DNA from: Branchiostoma lanceolatum
Taxonomy: Eukaryota; Chordata; Leptocardii; Amphioxiformes; Branchiostomatidae
Direction of reading: 5' to 3'
NCBI RefSeq assembly: GCF_035083965.1
Contig: NC_089723.1
Coordinates: 37,331,193-37,395,192, forward strand
DNA: 64,000 nucleotides
The translations under genes and the position numbers were made by a program. Shown here piece by piece: positions 11,281-20,842 of this stretch. The notes under the pieces were generated by a model, which searched no databases, had not been told where the DNA came from, and worked only from the letters and a program-made list of their open reading frames with translations. The first letter of the stretch is position 1, and every line of letters begins with the position of its first letter.

Positions 11281-12560
11281 TGAAGATTTGACAGGAGAAG
11301 AAGGAAATGACCAAAAACAACATATTTCAGCGATAGTATGGGTGAAATATAAAACTGTGACACCCCTTTGTTTGAATGCATGATTCAATAGTAAACACTT
11401 TGGGTTGAAAATAACGAAACCAAAAAATTCTTTGTTTAAAAAATCGTTTTGAAAGGCTGTATGCCAAACATTTGAATGAGGGCCTGTGTACATGCCAAAT
11501 TTCACATTGTTATCTTCGCCGAGTACTTGTACTCGGAGAAGATTATGTTTTCGGTTGAAAAATCTGTTGGGTGGGTCTTTATGTATGTCACGAGCATAAC
11601 TCAAGAAAGCTTCAATGAATATTTATGATTTTTGGTAGGTGTGTAGTGGTTGTGCAAAGGAAGGTTAAGTTCAAAAATGGTTTACCTGGCGTTTTCCAAC
11701 AGTCCTGCAGGAGACTTTGCATTTTTTTGTGTTTGTATGTAGGCAAAAAAAGTGACGGAAACGTTGATAGATCTTCATGATTTTTTGCAGGTGTGTAGAT
11801 GTTGTAGAAACGGAGGTCAAGGTCAAAAATGGTTTCCCTGGCATTTTCCGTTGGTACTGCAGCGGGCTTTATATGTGTGTGAATTTTTATGTTGCCAGCA
11901 TAACTCGAGGTGCTGTTGACGGCTGTGCATGATATTCAGTTGGTAGGTAGGAGTGTTAAAGAGGAAGGTCAAGTTCGATAATGGGCCTCCTAGCGGATAA
12001 TTAAGGTACTGCAGCTGAGTTTTAAATTTTGTGGTCGAGTTTTCTGGAAGTGCCAGGTTCATGATTTCTCACCAATACATAGGGTCTGGAACAGGAAATA
12101 GGTGGTGTAAGTTTGGCCCCCCTAGCGGATTTGGCGTTTTTGTTGAAACCTTTGGAGGCTAATAACTACAGAAGGGGTTGACGGATAGTCATGATTTTTG
12201 GTATGTAAATAGCTTGGGTAATGTTTTACATAATCAAATACATATTATGAAAACCGGGAACTGATTTGCATAATAAATGAAGAAAGTTTATCAATCCGCT
12301 TAAAGTTTGTGGTCGAATTTTTTGCAGGTACTAGGGTAATGATTTTTTGAGTGGTAGATAGATCTTGGGGCAGAGAGTAGGTGTTGTAAGTTTGGGCCCC
12401 CTTGCGGCTTGCCTTAAACTGCAGTGGGCCTATTCGTTTGTAACTTTTGAGGAGGATAACTCAAGCAGGGGTTGATGGATTATTCTTGTATTCGGTATAT
12501 ATGTTCCTTAGGTGATGATCACCATAATGATATGCTCATTATGCAGATCATGACCTACTT
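11281..12560 (+). repeat. degenerate tandem repeat family
   Basis: From about 11530 a unit of roughly 170-240 bp recurs four to five times with CATAACTC, ATGATTTTTGGTAGGTGTGT, AAGTTCAAAAATGGTTT and CTGCAG in the same order each time, ever more diverged. A family edge GAAGATTTGACAGGAG at 11281 recurs at 14098. The 177-residue minus-strand frame at 11071-11604 spans unrelated repeat pieces and is not credible as a gene. Confidence 0.65.
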
Positions 12561-13780
12561 TACGTAATAATTGGCATATATAGGACTGCCTCATCATAGT
12601 ACGCGGCATGTGTTAGTACACGTCTGGCGTCCAGAATCTAGGTCAACAGCTGGCGTCCTGAATCTAGGTCAACAGCTAGCTTACTACCTGGGCAATTGAT
12701 AAAAACAGGACTAAAATGTATCTGTTATGTTTGGTATGGTGATTTAAAAGTGGATTTTACGATTGACGTAACATGGTAATTATGCTAAACAGGACCTAAT
12801 TTGCATGATTAATGAAATGTTTTAAAAGTTCTATGTTTGTGCCCGTTTATATGCATTTTAGTCGTATTCTAGTCTTTGTGAAAGCTTGTATCAAGGTCTG
12901 CATATTGTTCAGTTACCAGGGCTAACCCTTTGTAATGGCCTTAGCCTTTGGTAGCCCTGGCTGTACTTATCTACAGCCGAAAAAACAAATAAAAGCAAAT
13001 CACCTTTGAAAACTGTGTCATCCTGAGAAAAAGAGGCTAGTAATTATCGATTATAATCGAAATATCAATTCTTAAAATTATCTCATTTGAATTATTGCTG
13101 AGATTATACTAAGATAATAACACTATGCTCGTAAATGACAGGACTTTTTGTATTCATGTTGGGCATTTTAACATAGCTGAATCTGATAATTGACATAGCC
13201 AAGCCAAGTTAAACAATAAGATGCTGATTATGTAATACAGGGTCTAATATTTGATAGAGTTATACTACTTCACTACGTTTCGAAAATCCATCCAGTTTTA
13301 TTGCCGGATGTCTAACCGTCATTAACATTCCATGAGAGGACTTTCATACATGTGACATATCAAGCCACTGAGAAAGAGGGGGACATTGATAGATATAATT
13401 TAAGCAACTAAAGACTAGAATTTAATTATTGTTTAGAAAAACGGCTATGTAATGCTATATTGGTAAATGGCGGTAATTTGGTCCTTGCATCTGTCGGTAC
13501 AATTCATATTATTTGGCGAAGATATGAGGTCGTGGAACTCTAGTTTTGGTCTAATACATGTAGGAACTGGAGATGTGTATCTTTTTTCAAAAAAGAGTGA
13601 ACAAAGCCATGTAATCACATGTCCTAGGGATTCCCATACCATATTTGGCATGGATACTAGCCTACACCTGCGCCAGAAATGCAAGATAATTAGATTAACT
13701 CAATTGACCAATCAGGTGGTCGCAAGGCTCACAGGCATGTAAGGCCAGGTGCAAGGCACTTGGGATCACTGACCTTTAGG
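12561..13780. other. AT-rich spacer, no gene seen
   Basis: Only a short duplicated phrase near 12625-12680 (CTGGCGTCC, then AATCTAGGTCAACAGCT, twice) stands out. No promoter, exon or RNA gene that I can support. Confidence 0.5.
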
Positions 13781-14165
13781 TCATATGTAGTATTGAAAGT
13801 GACAGAAGTGGCAAATATTGTCAAGAAAGCCCAAAATAAATCGTTTTGAAGATATGTATGCCAAAAATGGGAATGTAGTCCTTTACATATTTGTTCAAGC
13901 CACATATACAGCAAATTTCAGGTCATTCGGTTGAAATACCAGGGCGCAGGAGGCCAAGATATGCTAAAAATCTCAATAAAATCACTTTCAAGGTCAATAT
14001 CAAAAAAGGAAAAAAACGCACATTGGTTTTTGCCTACATTACCTCTGTACCAAATTTCAGGTCATTTGGTCAAAAAATGACAGAGATGAATCCATTTGAA
14101 GATTTGACAGGAGGAGAAGAAGAAACATGAGTAAAAACAATATGTTTAGCCATACTAGGTATGGC
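13781..14165 (+). repeat. dispersed repeat ending GAAGATTTGACAGGAG
   Basis: Contains the doubled phrase AAATTTCAGGTCAT(T)(T/C)GGT at about 13914 and 14053 and ends with GATTTGACAGGAGGAGAAGA. A related end occurs at 11281. It abuts the promoter of zinc-finger unit 1, marking the left edge of the intact cluster. Confidence 0.5.
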
Positions 14166-14182
14166 TAAACATAATAATGGAG

Positions 14183-14443
14183 ACACGCAGCCCGATGATG
14201 TGAGAGTAAAAACCCGTAAAGAGTAAACGGCATGACATGACTCAGTCACCGGTTGACGGTTATCTTCAGCTTCTTGTGGGTAATCAGGTACAAGAAACTG
14301 ACCCCTATAGTGTACTTCCGGGTCATCCACAGCGCATTTCCGTTGGTAAAAACTTGTCAGAATCGCGTGGACGGACGCTGTCTGATCTATCTTTGTCCTC
14401 GGACACGCCGGTTTCTACTGTTCCAATCGTCGAGACCTTTCAG
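14183..14443 (+). promoter_or_regulatory. promoter and first exon, zinc-finger unit 1
   Basis: A conserved module found at the head of the units: GTAAAGAG, GGCATGACATGA, CTTCAGCTTCTTGTGGGTAA, an ETS-like ACTTCCGGGTCAT, a second CATTTCCG, TGTTCCAATCGTCGAGACC and a consensus donor TTTCAG|GTAAGAAG at 14443/14444. No TATA box is evident. Frames across the module differ between units because of indels, so the exon is probably 5' UTR. The donor pairs with the acceptor before the coding exon at 16308. Confidence 0.7.
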
Positions 14444-14802
14444 GTAAGAAGTGATGACGAATATCTTCGTCAGGTTGTGTAACGATGTCGAAGCTGATTA
14501 ACTGCAAGTCACGATTTTGCGACGGTTTTTAGTGTGTTGTTTCATAGAGATAAGCATGGCAGTGAGCGGGTCAAGGGTGTTGTAGGGGCTCTTTTAATTT
14601 GAGGACAAAAAGGCTCAAATGGCTCAACTTACTTTGTTTTACTGTGTTAGAAGTAACATAGAATCTATGTGGAATAGTTTTATGTATGCAAAAGTTGGCT
14701 TTTTGGCTACAAAGGCTCAAAGGAATTTAGTTACGTATGTTAGAAACCCCCAACCTGGTCCTCACATCTGGTTTCAATCATTGCCTGTTGACAGCGTGGT
14801 CT

Positions 14803-14882
14803 GGTGGACGGACGCTGTCTGATCTATCTTTGTCGACCTCGGATTCGTCGGTTTCTACTGTTCCAACCGTCAGACCTTTCAG
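14803..14882 (+). promoter_or_regulatory. duplicated first-exon 3' end and donor, unit 1
   Basis: A second copy of the last part of the first exon (GTGGACGGACGCTGTCTGAT to TTTCAG|GTAAGAAGTG) lies 440 bp downstream of the first. It lacks the upstream half of the module. It offers unit 1 an alternative donor. Confidence 0.65.
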
Positions 14883-15427
14883 GTAAGAAGTGATGACGAA
14901 TATCTCCGTCAGGTTGTGTAACGATGTCGAAACTGGTAGTCTAGAAGTCACAATTTTTGCGATGGTTTTAGTCTGTTGTTTACCTTGGCGGTGAACGGGT
15001 CAAGATAAGATTTAGAAGGTTGTTGTAGGGGCTACCCGATCTGTTTTACATTGAGAAACCAACTTCAAATCGCTCAATGTACTGTGGTTTTACTGTGTAA
15101 GAAGAGACATAGAATCTGGACGGAATGGTTTTGTGTATGCAAAAATTTACTTTTCGCTACAAAGACACAGAATTTGTGTAACGTATGCAGAAAACCCCCA
15201 ATCGGATCCTCACATCTGGTTTCAATCAGTGCCTGTTGACAGGGTGGTCTGGTGTTATTTTGTTGGGACGGTTCACTAACTGCCACAGTGATGATTTGGC
15301 ATGAAGAAAACTTCAATACGTACTGACTCGTGTACTAGTATCGTATCGATAAATGTTATATGGGACGGACCAAACAAGAATGTGCGGATGATGTTACAAT
15401 TTGGAACGTTGGCAGATCATATGTTAG
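14883..15427 (+). other. intron of unit 1 with conserved intronic block
   Basis: Holds the block TCCTCACATCTGGTTTCAAT, CAGTGCCTGTTGACAG and GGTTCACTAACTGC (15205-15285), which recurs in the introns of the other units. The block may be regulatory or just inherited by duplication. Confidence 0.6.
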
Positions 15428-15619
15428 TATAAGCTAGTTCAGGGTCGCTACTACGCATGTGCAGTGTCAAAGGTGATTTAGGCCCACGGCTTGTAGACAG
15501 TTCTCGTCTCGACATTGTCTCGATTTGCATAACAACGCCCAGACGGGTCTTGTTTACGTCGAGGGGGCCTTTACCTTTGACACTGCACATGCGTAGTAGC
15601 AACCCTGAAGTAGCTTATA
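15428..15619 (+). mobile_element. MITE family A (TIR TAAGCTAGTTC...), copy 1
   Basis: Inverted termini of about 45 bp include CTACTACGCATGTGCAGTGT on the left and its reverse complement on the right, with core TCTCGTCTCGACATTGTCTC. The edge reads GTATAAGCTA...TAGCTTATAC, compatible with a TA target. A copy at the same intronic place in unit 3 has the core reversed; a third copy is at 56152-56349. Confidence 0.85.
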
Positions 15620-15621
15620 CA

Positions 15622-15819
15622 TAGCCTCCGTTGCAGGCACTGAAGCGGCTTTTTGGGGGGGCTAAATAATACACTCTCTGCAGCCACCATAATACACTAT
15701 CAGCCATCCTGTAACTATCAGCCGCCGGCTTACAGGATGGCTGATAGTTATGGGGTGGCTGCAGAAAGTGTATTATTTAGCCCCCCAAAAAGCCGCTTCA
15801 GAGCCTGCAACGGAGGCTA
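15622..15819. mobile_element. 198-bp palindromic element with 9-bp target duplication
   Basis: Almost fully palindromic: TAGCCTCCGTTGCAGGC on the left, GCCTGCAACGGAGGCTA on the right, arms containing GGCTTTTTGGGGGGGCTAAA, GGCTGCAG and CAGCCATCCTG. It is flanked by identical GCTTATACA (15613-15621 and 15820-15828). Unit 3 carries the uninterrupted site, so insertion followed the duplication. A 9-bp duplication is typical of Mutator-like transposition (inference). Confidence 0.85.
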
Positions 15820-15861
15820 GCTTATACAATGGATGGTTGTACATTTTAGAAATAGAAGAAT

Positions 15862-16052
15862 GTATGTGTGTGTGTGTTTGTATGGGTGTATTTGTATGTG
15901 TGTCTTGTCTGTGTTTTATGTGTGAGTGTGTGTGTGTTTCGCTGTAGTTCTGTGCCAGTATGTCTGTTTGCGTGCGTGTGTATGCAGCTGTAAGTGTGTC
16001 TGTCAGTGTGTGTGTGTGTTCGTGTGTGTGTGTGTATGTGTGTGTGTGTGTG
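15862..16052. repeat. TG/CA-rich microsatellite tract in unit 1 intron
   Basis: Interrupted (TG)n ending about 260 bases before the coding exon. Similar tracts sit at the same relative place in units 2, 3, 5, 6 and 7. Confidence 0.95.
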
Positions 16053-16318
16053 CCAGGACTGTCAGATTCTTTACCTTGCTGTTATCATATAACCTCCAAT
16101 CAGATCTTCTAGTGCCTCTGTCCTCGACTGCATAAAGATTTACCAGCGAAAGATCTAATAATTGATATTTGTCATCATGGCCGTCACATGTCTCCAAGCA
16201 GATGCAATGGTGTCCGTTGTATCATTCCCTGTGATGAAAACTCTCAATGGATTGAATTTCATTTTTAATTTGGTCATTTACTCTCTTTTCTTTTCACTAT
16301 TATAACAGAAGTGTCTCC

Positions 16319-17404
16319 ATGGCTACTACAAAGAGCTGCCACAGTGACGTCACCAATAGTAGAGTAGGAGGGATTGCCAACACTCTGCCATGGTGTGAGG
16401 AGTGCAGCAAGCAGTTCAGTACACCAGGTAATCTGACGATACACTTGCAGACTCACTCAGGGGAGAAACCCTACAAGTGTGAGGAGTGCAGCAGGCAGTT
16501 CAGTGCACCAAGTAAACTGAAGAGACACTTGCGGACTCACACAGGGGAGAAACCCTACAGGTGTGAGGAGTGCTGCAAGCTGTTCAGTACAACATGTCAT
16601 CTGAAGACACACATGCGGACTCACACAGGGGAGAAGCCCTACAGGTGTGAGAAGTGCAGCAGGCAGTTCAGTAGGCTGGGTGTTCTGAAGAAACACATGC
16701 GGACTCACACAGGTGAGAAGCCCTACACGTGTGAGGAGTGCAGCAGGCAGTTTAGTGAGCTGGGTAGTCTGAAGAGACACATGCGGACTCACACAGGGGA
16801 GAAGCCCTACAAGTGTGAGGATTGTGGCAAGCAGTTTAATGAGCTGGGTGTTCTGAAGAAACACATGCGGACTCACACAGGTGAGAAGCCCTACACGTGT
16901 GAGGAGTGCAGCAGGCAGTTTAGTGAGCTGGGTAGTCTGAAAAAACACATGCAGACTCACAAAGGTGAGAAACCATATAAGTGTGAGGAGTGCAGCAGGC
17001 AGTTCAGTGAGCGGAGTAATCTGAAGAAACACATGCGGACCCACACAGGGGAGAAGCCCTACAAGTGTGAGGAGTGCAGCAGGCAGTTCAGTGAGCTGGG
17101 TAGTCTGAAAAAACACATGCGGACTCACACAAGAGAGAAGCCCTACAATTGTGGGCAGTGCAGCAGGCAGTTCAGTGACCTGGGTAATCTGAAAAAACAC
17201 ATGCGGACTCACACAGGTGAGAAGCCCTACAATTGTGGGGAGTGCAGCAGGCAGTTCAGTGACCTGGGTAATCTGAAGAGACACATGCGGACTCACACAA
17301 GTGAGAAACCCTACAAGTGTGAGGAGTGCAGCAAGCAGTTCAGTGAGCTCGGTAAACTAAAGAGACACATGCGGACTCACAGGGGAGAAGGAGAAGTATT
17401 TTAG
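16319..17404 (+). CDS. C2H2 zinc-finger protein, 12 fingers (cluster unit 1)
   Basis: A single coding exon of 361 residues after an acceptor at 16308 (TATAACAG|AAG). The start is the ATG in GTCTCCATGGCT, shared in position by all units. The leader of 25 residues ([15 protein letters not shown]...) has no known domain. Twelve fingers follow from residue 26 at a 28-residue pitch: Cys-x2-Cys-x12-His-x3-His with TGEKPY-type linkers. Fingers 10 and 11 read CGQC and CGEC in place of CEEC. No KRAB, SCAN, ZAD or BTB domain. Inference: a nuclear sequence-specific DNA-binding protein; targets unknown. Its intron and leader are closest to unit 3. The poly(A) signal AATAAA is at 17752. Confidence 0.95.
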   Translation: MATTKSCHSDVTNSRVGGIANTLPWCEECSKQFSTPGNLTIHLQTHSGEKPYKCEECSRQFSAPSKLKRHLRTHTGEKPYRCEECCKLFSTTCHLKTHMRTHTGEKPYRCEKCSRQFSRLGVLKKHMRTHTGEKPYTCEECSRQFSELGSLKRHMRTHTGEKPYKCEDCGKQFNELGVLKKHMRTHTGEKPYTCEECSRQFSELGSLKKHMQTHKGEKPYKCEECSRQFSERSNLKKHMRTHTGEKPYKCEECSRQFSELGSLKKHMRTHTREKPYNCGQCSRQFSDLGNLKKHMRTHTGEKPYNCGECSRQFSDLGNLKRHMRTHTSEKPYKCEECSKQFSELGKLKRHMRTHRGEGEVF

Positions 17405-18264
17405 GCCGAACTGATGAAATATATGGAAAAGGCATTGTAGAAAAAATTGTATATGGTATTACTATTAGTCTGACATATTACTATTAGTCTGACGACAAAC
17501 CTCTTTTCTTTTTTTTTGTTTTCTATTTTATTTGTCACATTATTATACTGTGTCTTTGGTTCCCCTTGTTTATTTCGTGTATAATATCGCTGTTATTTTG
17601 TTTATAGCTTTGTTTCAGTAATGTCCATTTGTTACGTTCCATGTTTTGAAGTTAGATGCACTAACTGAGTTCTATTATGGTAGATGTAGAGATGATAGGC
17701 CCAAGGTTATGTTCATTTAGTTCATTTGTTTATGTTATTTAGTTCAGTATCAATAAAGTTTGTCGGCATAACACTGGTGGAGATCAACTTTTTCATTCAA
17801 GACGAGTGTACTGTTGCTCACAACGCCTAGATATTAACACGTTTTGGGGATAACCTTGGTACATGATACAAAACATAGTACAATTTTACACATGATTCCT
17901 AAGGGTCCCAGATATGACATTTTTTTTACTGTCAATTCCTTAAAAGACATTTAAAAAATCAAGTGAAAATAATTAGTTCTCAGTCATAATGGAACCAGCT
18001 TCCCTCCAAACAGTGGTTTCGGTCAGGGTCTATTTTGTTCTTTTCTCTTTTTGCAGCCTTTTCTACGATTCTGTGTTTCTCTAGTAGTGGCCGCGATTTA
18101 GAGGGAATTAATTGAACAAATTGGGGCCACAACCCACCAACTCGTATACCATCCAGTCTCGGTAGCATTTCAACACGTTTTCCGATAGGTTACGGGCATT
18201 TTTATTGCAATATGAATCATTGAGTGGCATGACCATGTTTTACATAACTTAATTGATCATAAAT
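17405..18264 (+). other. 3' region, poly(A) signal and spacer of unit 1
   Basis: The 3' UTR carries the recurring motif as TAGATGTAGAGATGATAGG (17681-17699) and ends at AATAAA 17752-17757. After it comes the conserved intergenic block with TTTACAACGCC-type words as CACAACGCCTAGATATTAAC, then unit-specific spacer. Confidence 0.8.
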
Positions 18265-18543
18265 GCGACACGCAAGTTGATCAAGTGATGAGAGAAAAAC
18301 CTCGTAAATATCAAGATCAAAGTCTACACGGAATGATATGATCTGGTTAGCGGTAGACGGTCATCTTCAGCTTCTTGTGGGTAATCAGGTACAAGAAACT
18401 GACCTCGCAGTGAACTTCCGGGTCATCTACAGCGCATTTCCGTTCTTCCAAGCTTGCCAGAATCGCGTGGACGGACGCTCCCTGATCTATCTCTGTCCTC
18501 GGATACGCCGGTTTCTACTGTTCCAATCGTCGAGACCTTTCAG
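18265..18543 (+). promoter_or_regulatory. promoter and first exon, zinc-finger unit 2
   Basis: Same module as unit 1, ending TTTCAG|GTAAGAAG at 18543/18544. Unusually, an ATG at 18338 opens a frame that runs to the donor and, after splicing to 19455, would continue in frame into the zinc-finger ATG, adding 72 residues (68 full codons, one split codon and Asn-Asp-Leu). In other units this frame is broken, so a 5' UTR with an upstream ORF is the simpler reading. Confidence 0.7.
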
Positions 18544-19454
18544 GTAAGAAGAGATGACGAATATCATTGTCAGGTTGTGTAACGATGTCGAAGCTGATAG
18601 ACTACAAGTCGTGATTTTGCGGTGGTTTTAGTGTGTCGCTTTGTCTGGGTCAAAATAAGATTTAGAAGGGTGTGGTATGGTCTACCGGGTATCTTTTACG
18701 TTGAGAAAATTCAAATTGCTCAATTTGATATGTTTTATCGTATTGTAAGTAACATCCAGAATCTATACAGAATAGTGTTAGTTTGCGAAATTTGACGTTT
18801 TGGCTCTAAAGACACACAGGACTTGAGTTACGTATGTTAGAAACCCCCAATCGGATCCTCACATCTGTTTTCAATCAGTGCCTGCATGTTGACAGCGGGA
18901 TCTGGTGTTTTTCATGGGGGCGGGTCACTACTGCTACAGGGGTGGTTTGCCTGCATACTTCGCACATACAGGCTACCGACAAATGTAACTTATCAGTACA
19001 AACTGTAATATGGGAGCAATGTCGGGGCAATAAGATAGAAGAACATTTTACGAAAAGGGAAGATAATGATTTTATAGCTGTGAGGGTTAAATATTGGATA
19101 TTATGGACGGGTGTACCTACTAGAAATGAATACATGCGCACATGTGTGTGTGTGTGTGTCACTGTGTGTGTGTTTTATGTGTTTGCGTGCTTGTCTTTGT
19201 GTATGTATGAGTTTGTGTACTGGGACTGCCATCTGAATCTTTATCTAAGTAACATACAAATCACAATTAATAGGAGGGTGTAGGTTTGACAAAGTGTCGA
19301 AGCTTAGTTGATTATTTCACATGTAGTATCATGTTTCATTACCCAGGATCACTCCAAGCAGATTCTGTGGTGTCTGTTATAACATTGTCCCATGCTGCAA
19401 ACTTCTCATCAACAATTTTCATTGATTATATTTTCCGCTTCTCTATGGTTACAG
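18544..19454 (+). other. intron of unit 2
   Basis: 911 bases from donor GTAAGAAG to acceptor GGTTACAG. Contains the conserved block TCCTCACATCTG, GTTGACAGCG and GGTCACTACTGC (18855-18945) and a short TG tract at 19143-19180. It lacks MITE family A. Confidence 0.7.
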
Positions 19455-19464
19455 AAACGACTTG

Positions 19465-20388
19465 ATGGCAACAACAAAGAGTGATGACGTTAGCAGTGGT
19501 TCAGTTGAGGGGTTTGCCAACAGCCTTCATAGGTGTGAGGAGTGCAGCAAGCAGTTTAGTACACCAGGTAGTCTGAAGAGACACATGCGTACGCACACAG
19601 GGGAAAAGCCCTACAGGTGTGAAGAGTGCAGCAAGCAGTTCAGTACACCAAGTAATCTGAAGATACACATGCGCACCCACACAGGGGAGAAACCCTACAT
19701 GTGTGAGGAGTGTAGCAGACAGTTCAGTGAGCTAGGTCATCTGAAGAGACACATGCGAACTCACACAGGAGAGAAACCCTACAAATGTGAGGAGTGCAGC
19801 AGGCAGTTCAGTCTGCTGTGTAATTTAAAGAAACACATGCAGACTCACACAGGTGAGAAACCCTACAGGTGTGAGGAGTGCAGCAAGCAGTTCATCCAGC
19901 TGGATCATGTAAAGAAACACATGCGGACTCACACAGGTGAGAAACCCTACAAGTGTGACAAATGCAACAGTCAGTTCAGTGAGCTGGGTGATCTGAAGAG
20001 ACACATGCGGACTCACACCGGGGAGAAGCCATACAAGTGTGAGGAGTGCAGCAGGCAGTTCAGTACACCAGGTAGTCTGAAGAGACACATGCGGACTCAC
20101 ACAGGTGAGAAACCCTACATGTGTGAGGAGTGCAGCAGGCAGTTCAGTCAGCTTGGTCATCTGAAGAGTCACATGCGAACTCACACAGGAGAGAAGCCCT
20201 ACAGGTGTGAGGAGTGCAGCAGGCAGTTCAGTAAGCTTGATGATCTGAGGAAACACATGCGCACTCACACGGGTGAGAAACCCTACAGATGTGAGGAGTG
20301 CAGCAAGCAGTTCAGTGAGCTGAGTAATCTGAAGAGACACATGCGAACTCATACAGCCCCGTATGCTGCCTGGACCTTCTCTGGCTAG
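19465..20388 (+). CDS. C2H2 zinc-finger protein, 10 fingers, array interrupted (cluster unit 2)
   Basis: Acceptor at 19454 (TTACAG|AAACGACTTG), ATG at 19465. The leader is 23 residues (MATTKSDDVSSGSVEG...), the unit 4/6 type. Ten canonical 28-residue fingers follow from residue 24. The frame then enters a 206-bp insert at 20357 and stops at 20388, giving 307 residues. The array continues beyond the insert to 20842 with a half finger, one good finger and one whose first Cys is Tyr (KYEEC). GT at 20361 and AG at 20565 would splice out the insert in frame (codon CC|T), bypassing the stop but losing the Cys half of one finger. Whether that occurs is unknown. Read without splicing it is a C-terminally truncated protein. 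Confidence 0.9.
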   Translation: MATTKSDDVSSGSVEGFANSLHRCEECSKQFSTPGSLKRHMRTHTGEKPYRCEECSKQFSTPSNLKIHMRTHTGEKPYMCEECSRQFSELGHLKRHMRTHTGEKPYKCEECSRQFSLLCNLKKHMQTHTGEKPYRCEECSKQFIQLDHVKKHMRTHTGEKPYKCDKCNSQFSELGDLKRHMRTHTGEKPYKCEECSRQFSTPGSLKRHMRTHTGEKPYMCEECSRQFSQLGHLKSHMRTHTGEKPYRCEECSRQFSKLDDLRKHMRTHTGEKPYRCEECSKQFSELSNLKRHMRTHTAPYAAWTFSG

Positions 20389-20562
20389 CATATACGATTT
20401 TCGGCGCCCCGTGTAGATCTGCTTGGAGATTACGTCCCTGTTCAAATGTTCGCGCGAAATAATCTGCATAGAGCACTCGCGCTATTGTTATTCCCATTCA
20501 TTATCTCCCCTGCGCTCTATTGTCATTCCCTGGCCCCCTATTTATTTGTTGTCATTTTACAC
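20357..20562 (+). mobile_element. 206-bp insert splitting the unit 2 finger array
   Basis: The host finger sequence stops after ACACAG (20356) and resumes at CAGTACACC (20563). About 40 host bases (linker plus the Cys pair) are missing. The distal part, from TGTTCAAATGTT through ACTCGCGCTATTGTTATT to TTATCTCCCCTGCGCTCTAT, has a dispersed copy at 31963-32095. No terminal repeats are obvious. Confidence 0.75.
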
Positions 20563-20842
20563 CAGTACACCAGGTAATCTGAAGAAGCACATGCGGACTC
20601 ACACAGGAAAGAAACCCTACACGTGCGAGGAGTGCAGCAAGCAGTTTAGTGAGCTTGGTGATCTGAAGAAACACATGCGGACTCACACAGGGGAGAAACC
20701 GTACAAGTATGAGGAGTGCAGCAGGCAGTTCAGTCAGCTGGGTGGTTTGAAGACACACATACGAACTCACACAGGGGAGAAACCCTACAAGTGTGACTAT
20801 GGACTAATACAAGCCAAACAGGCATACATTAACGTTGAATGA
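20563..20842 (+). pseudogene. stranded C-terminal fingers of unit 2
   Basis: In frame from the half finger STPGNLKKH: a complete finger ([14 protein letters not shown]), a finger with Cys replaced by Tyr, and a started finger (CDYGLIQ) that ends at TGA 20840. Reached only if the insert is spliced or read through. The final finger is truncated anyway, so decay had begun. Confidence 0.8.

Noticed and set aside
11071-11604. 177-residue minus-strand frame
   Set aside because: Crosses several unrelated repeat pieces, has no domain, and its composition follows the AT-rich DNA.
14237-14482. First-exon frame of unit 1 as a separate small gene
   Set aside because: Crosses the donor, and the frame is not kept between units because of indels; treated as 5' UTR or uORF.
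16457-17296. Long minus-strand frames opposite the zinc-finger exons (up to 279 residues), also at 19825-20469, 28170-28832, 33758-34330, 38353-38874 and elsewhere
   Set aside because: They mirror the 84-bp finger repeat, all read variants of [20 protein letters not shown], and have no splice or start context. Shadows of the real genes.
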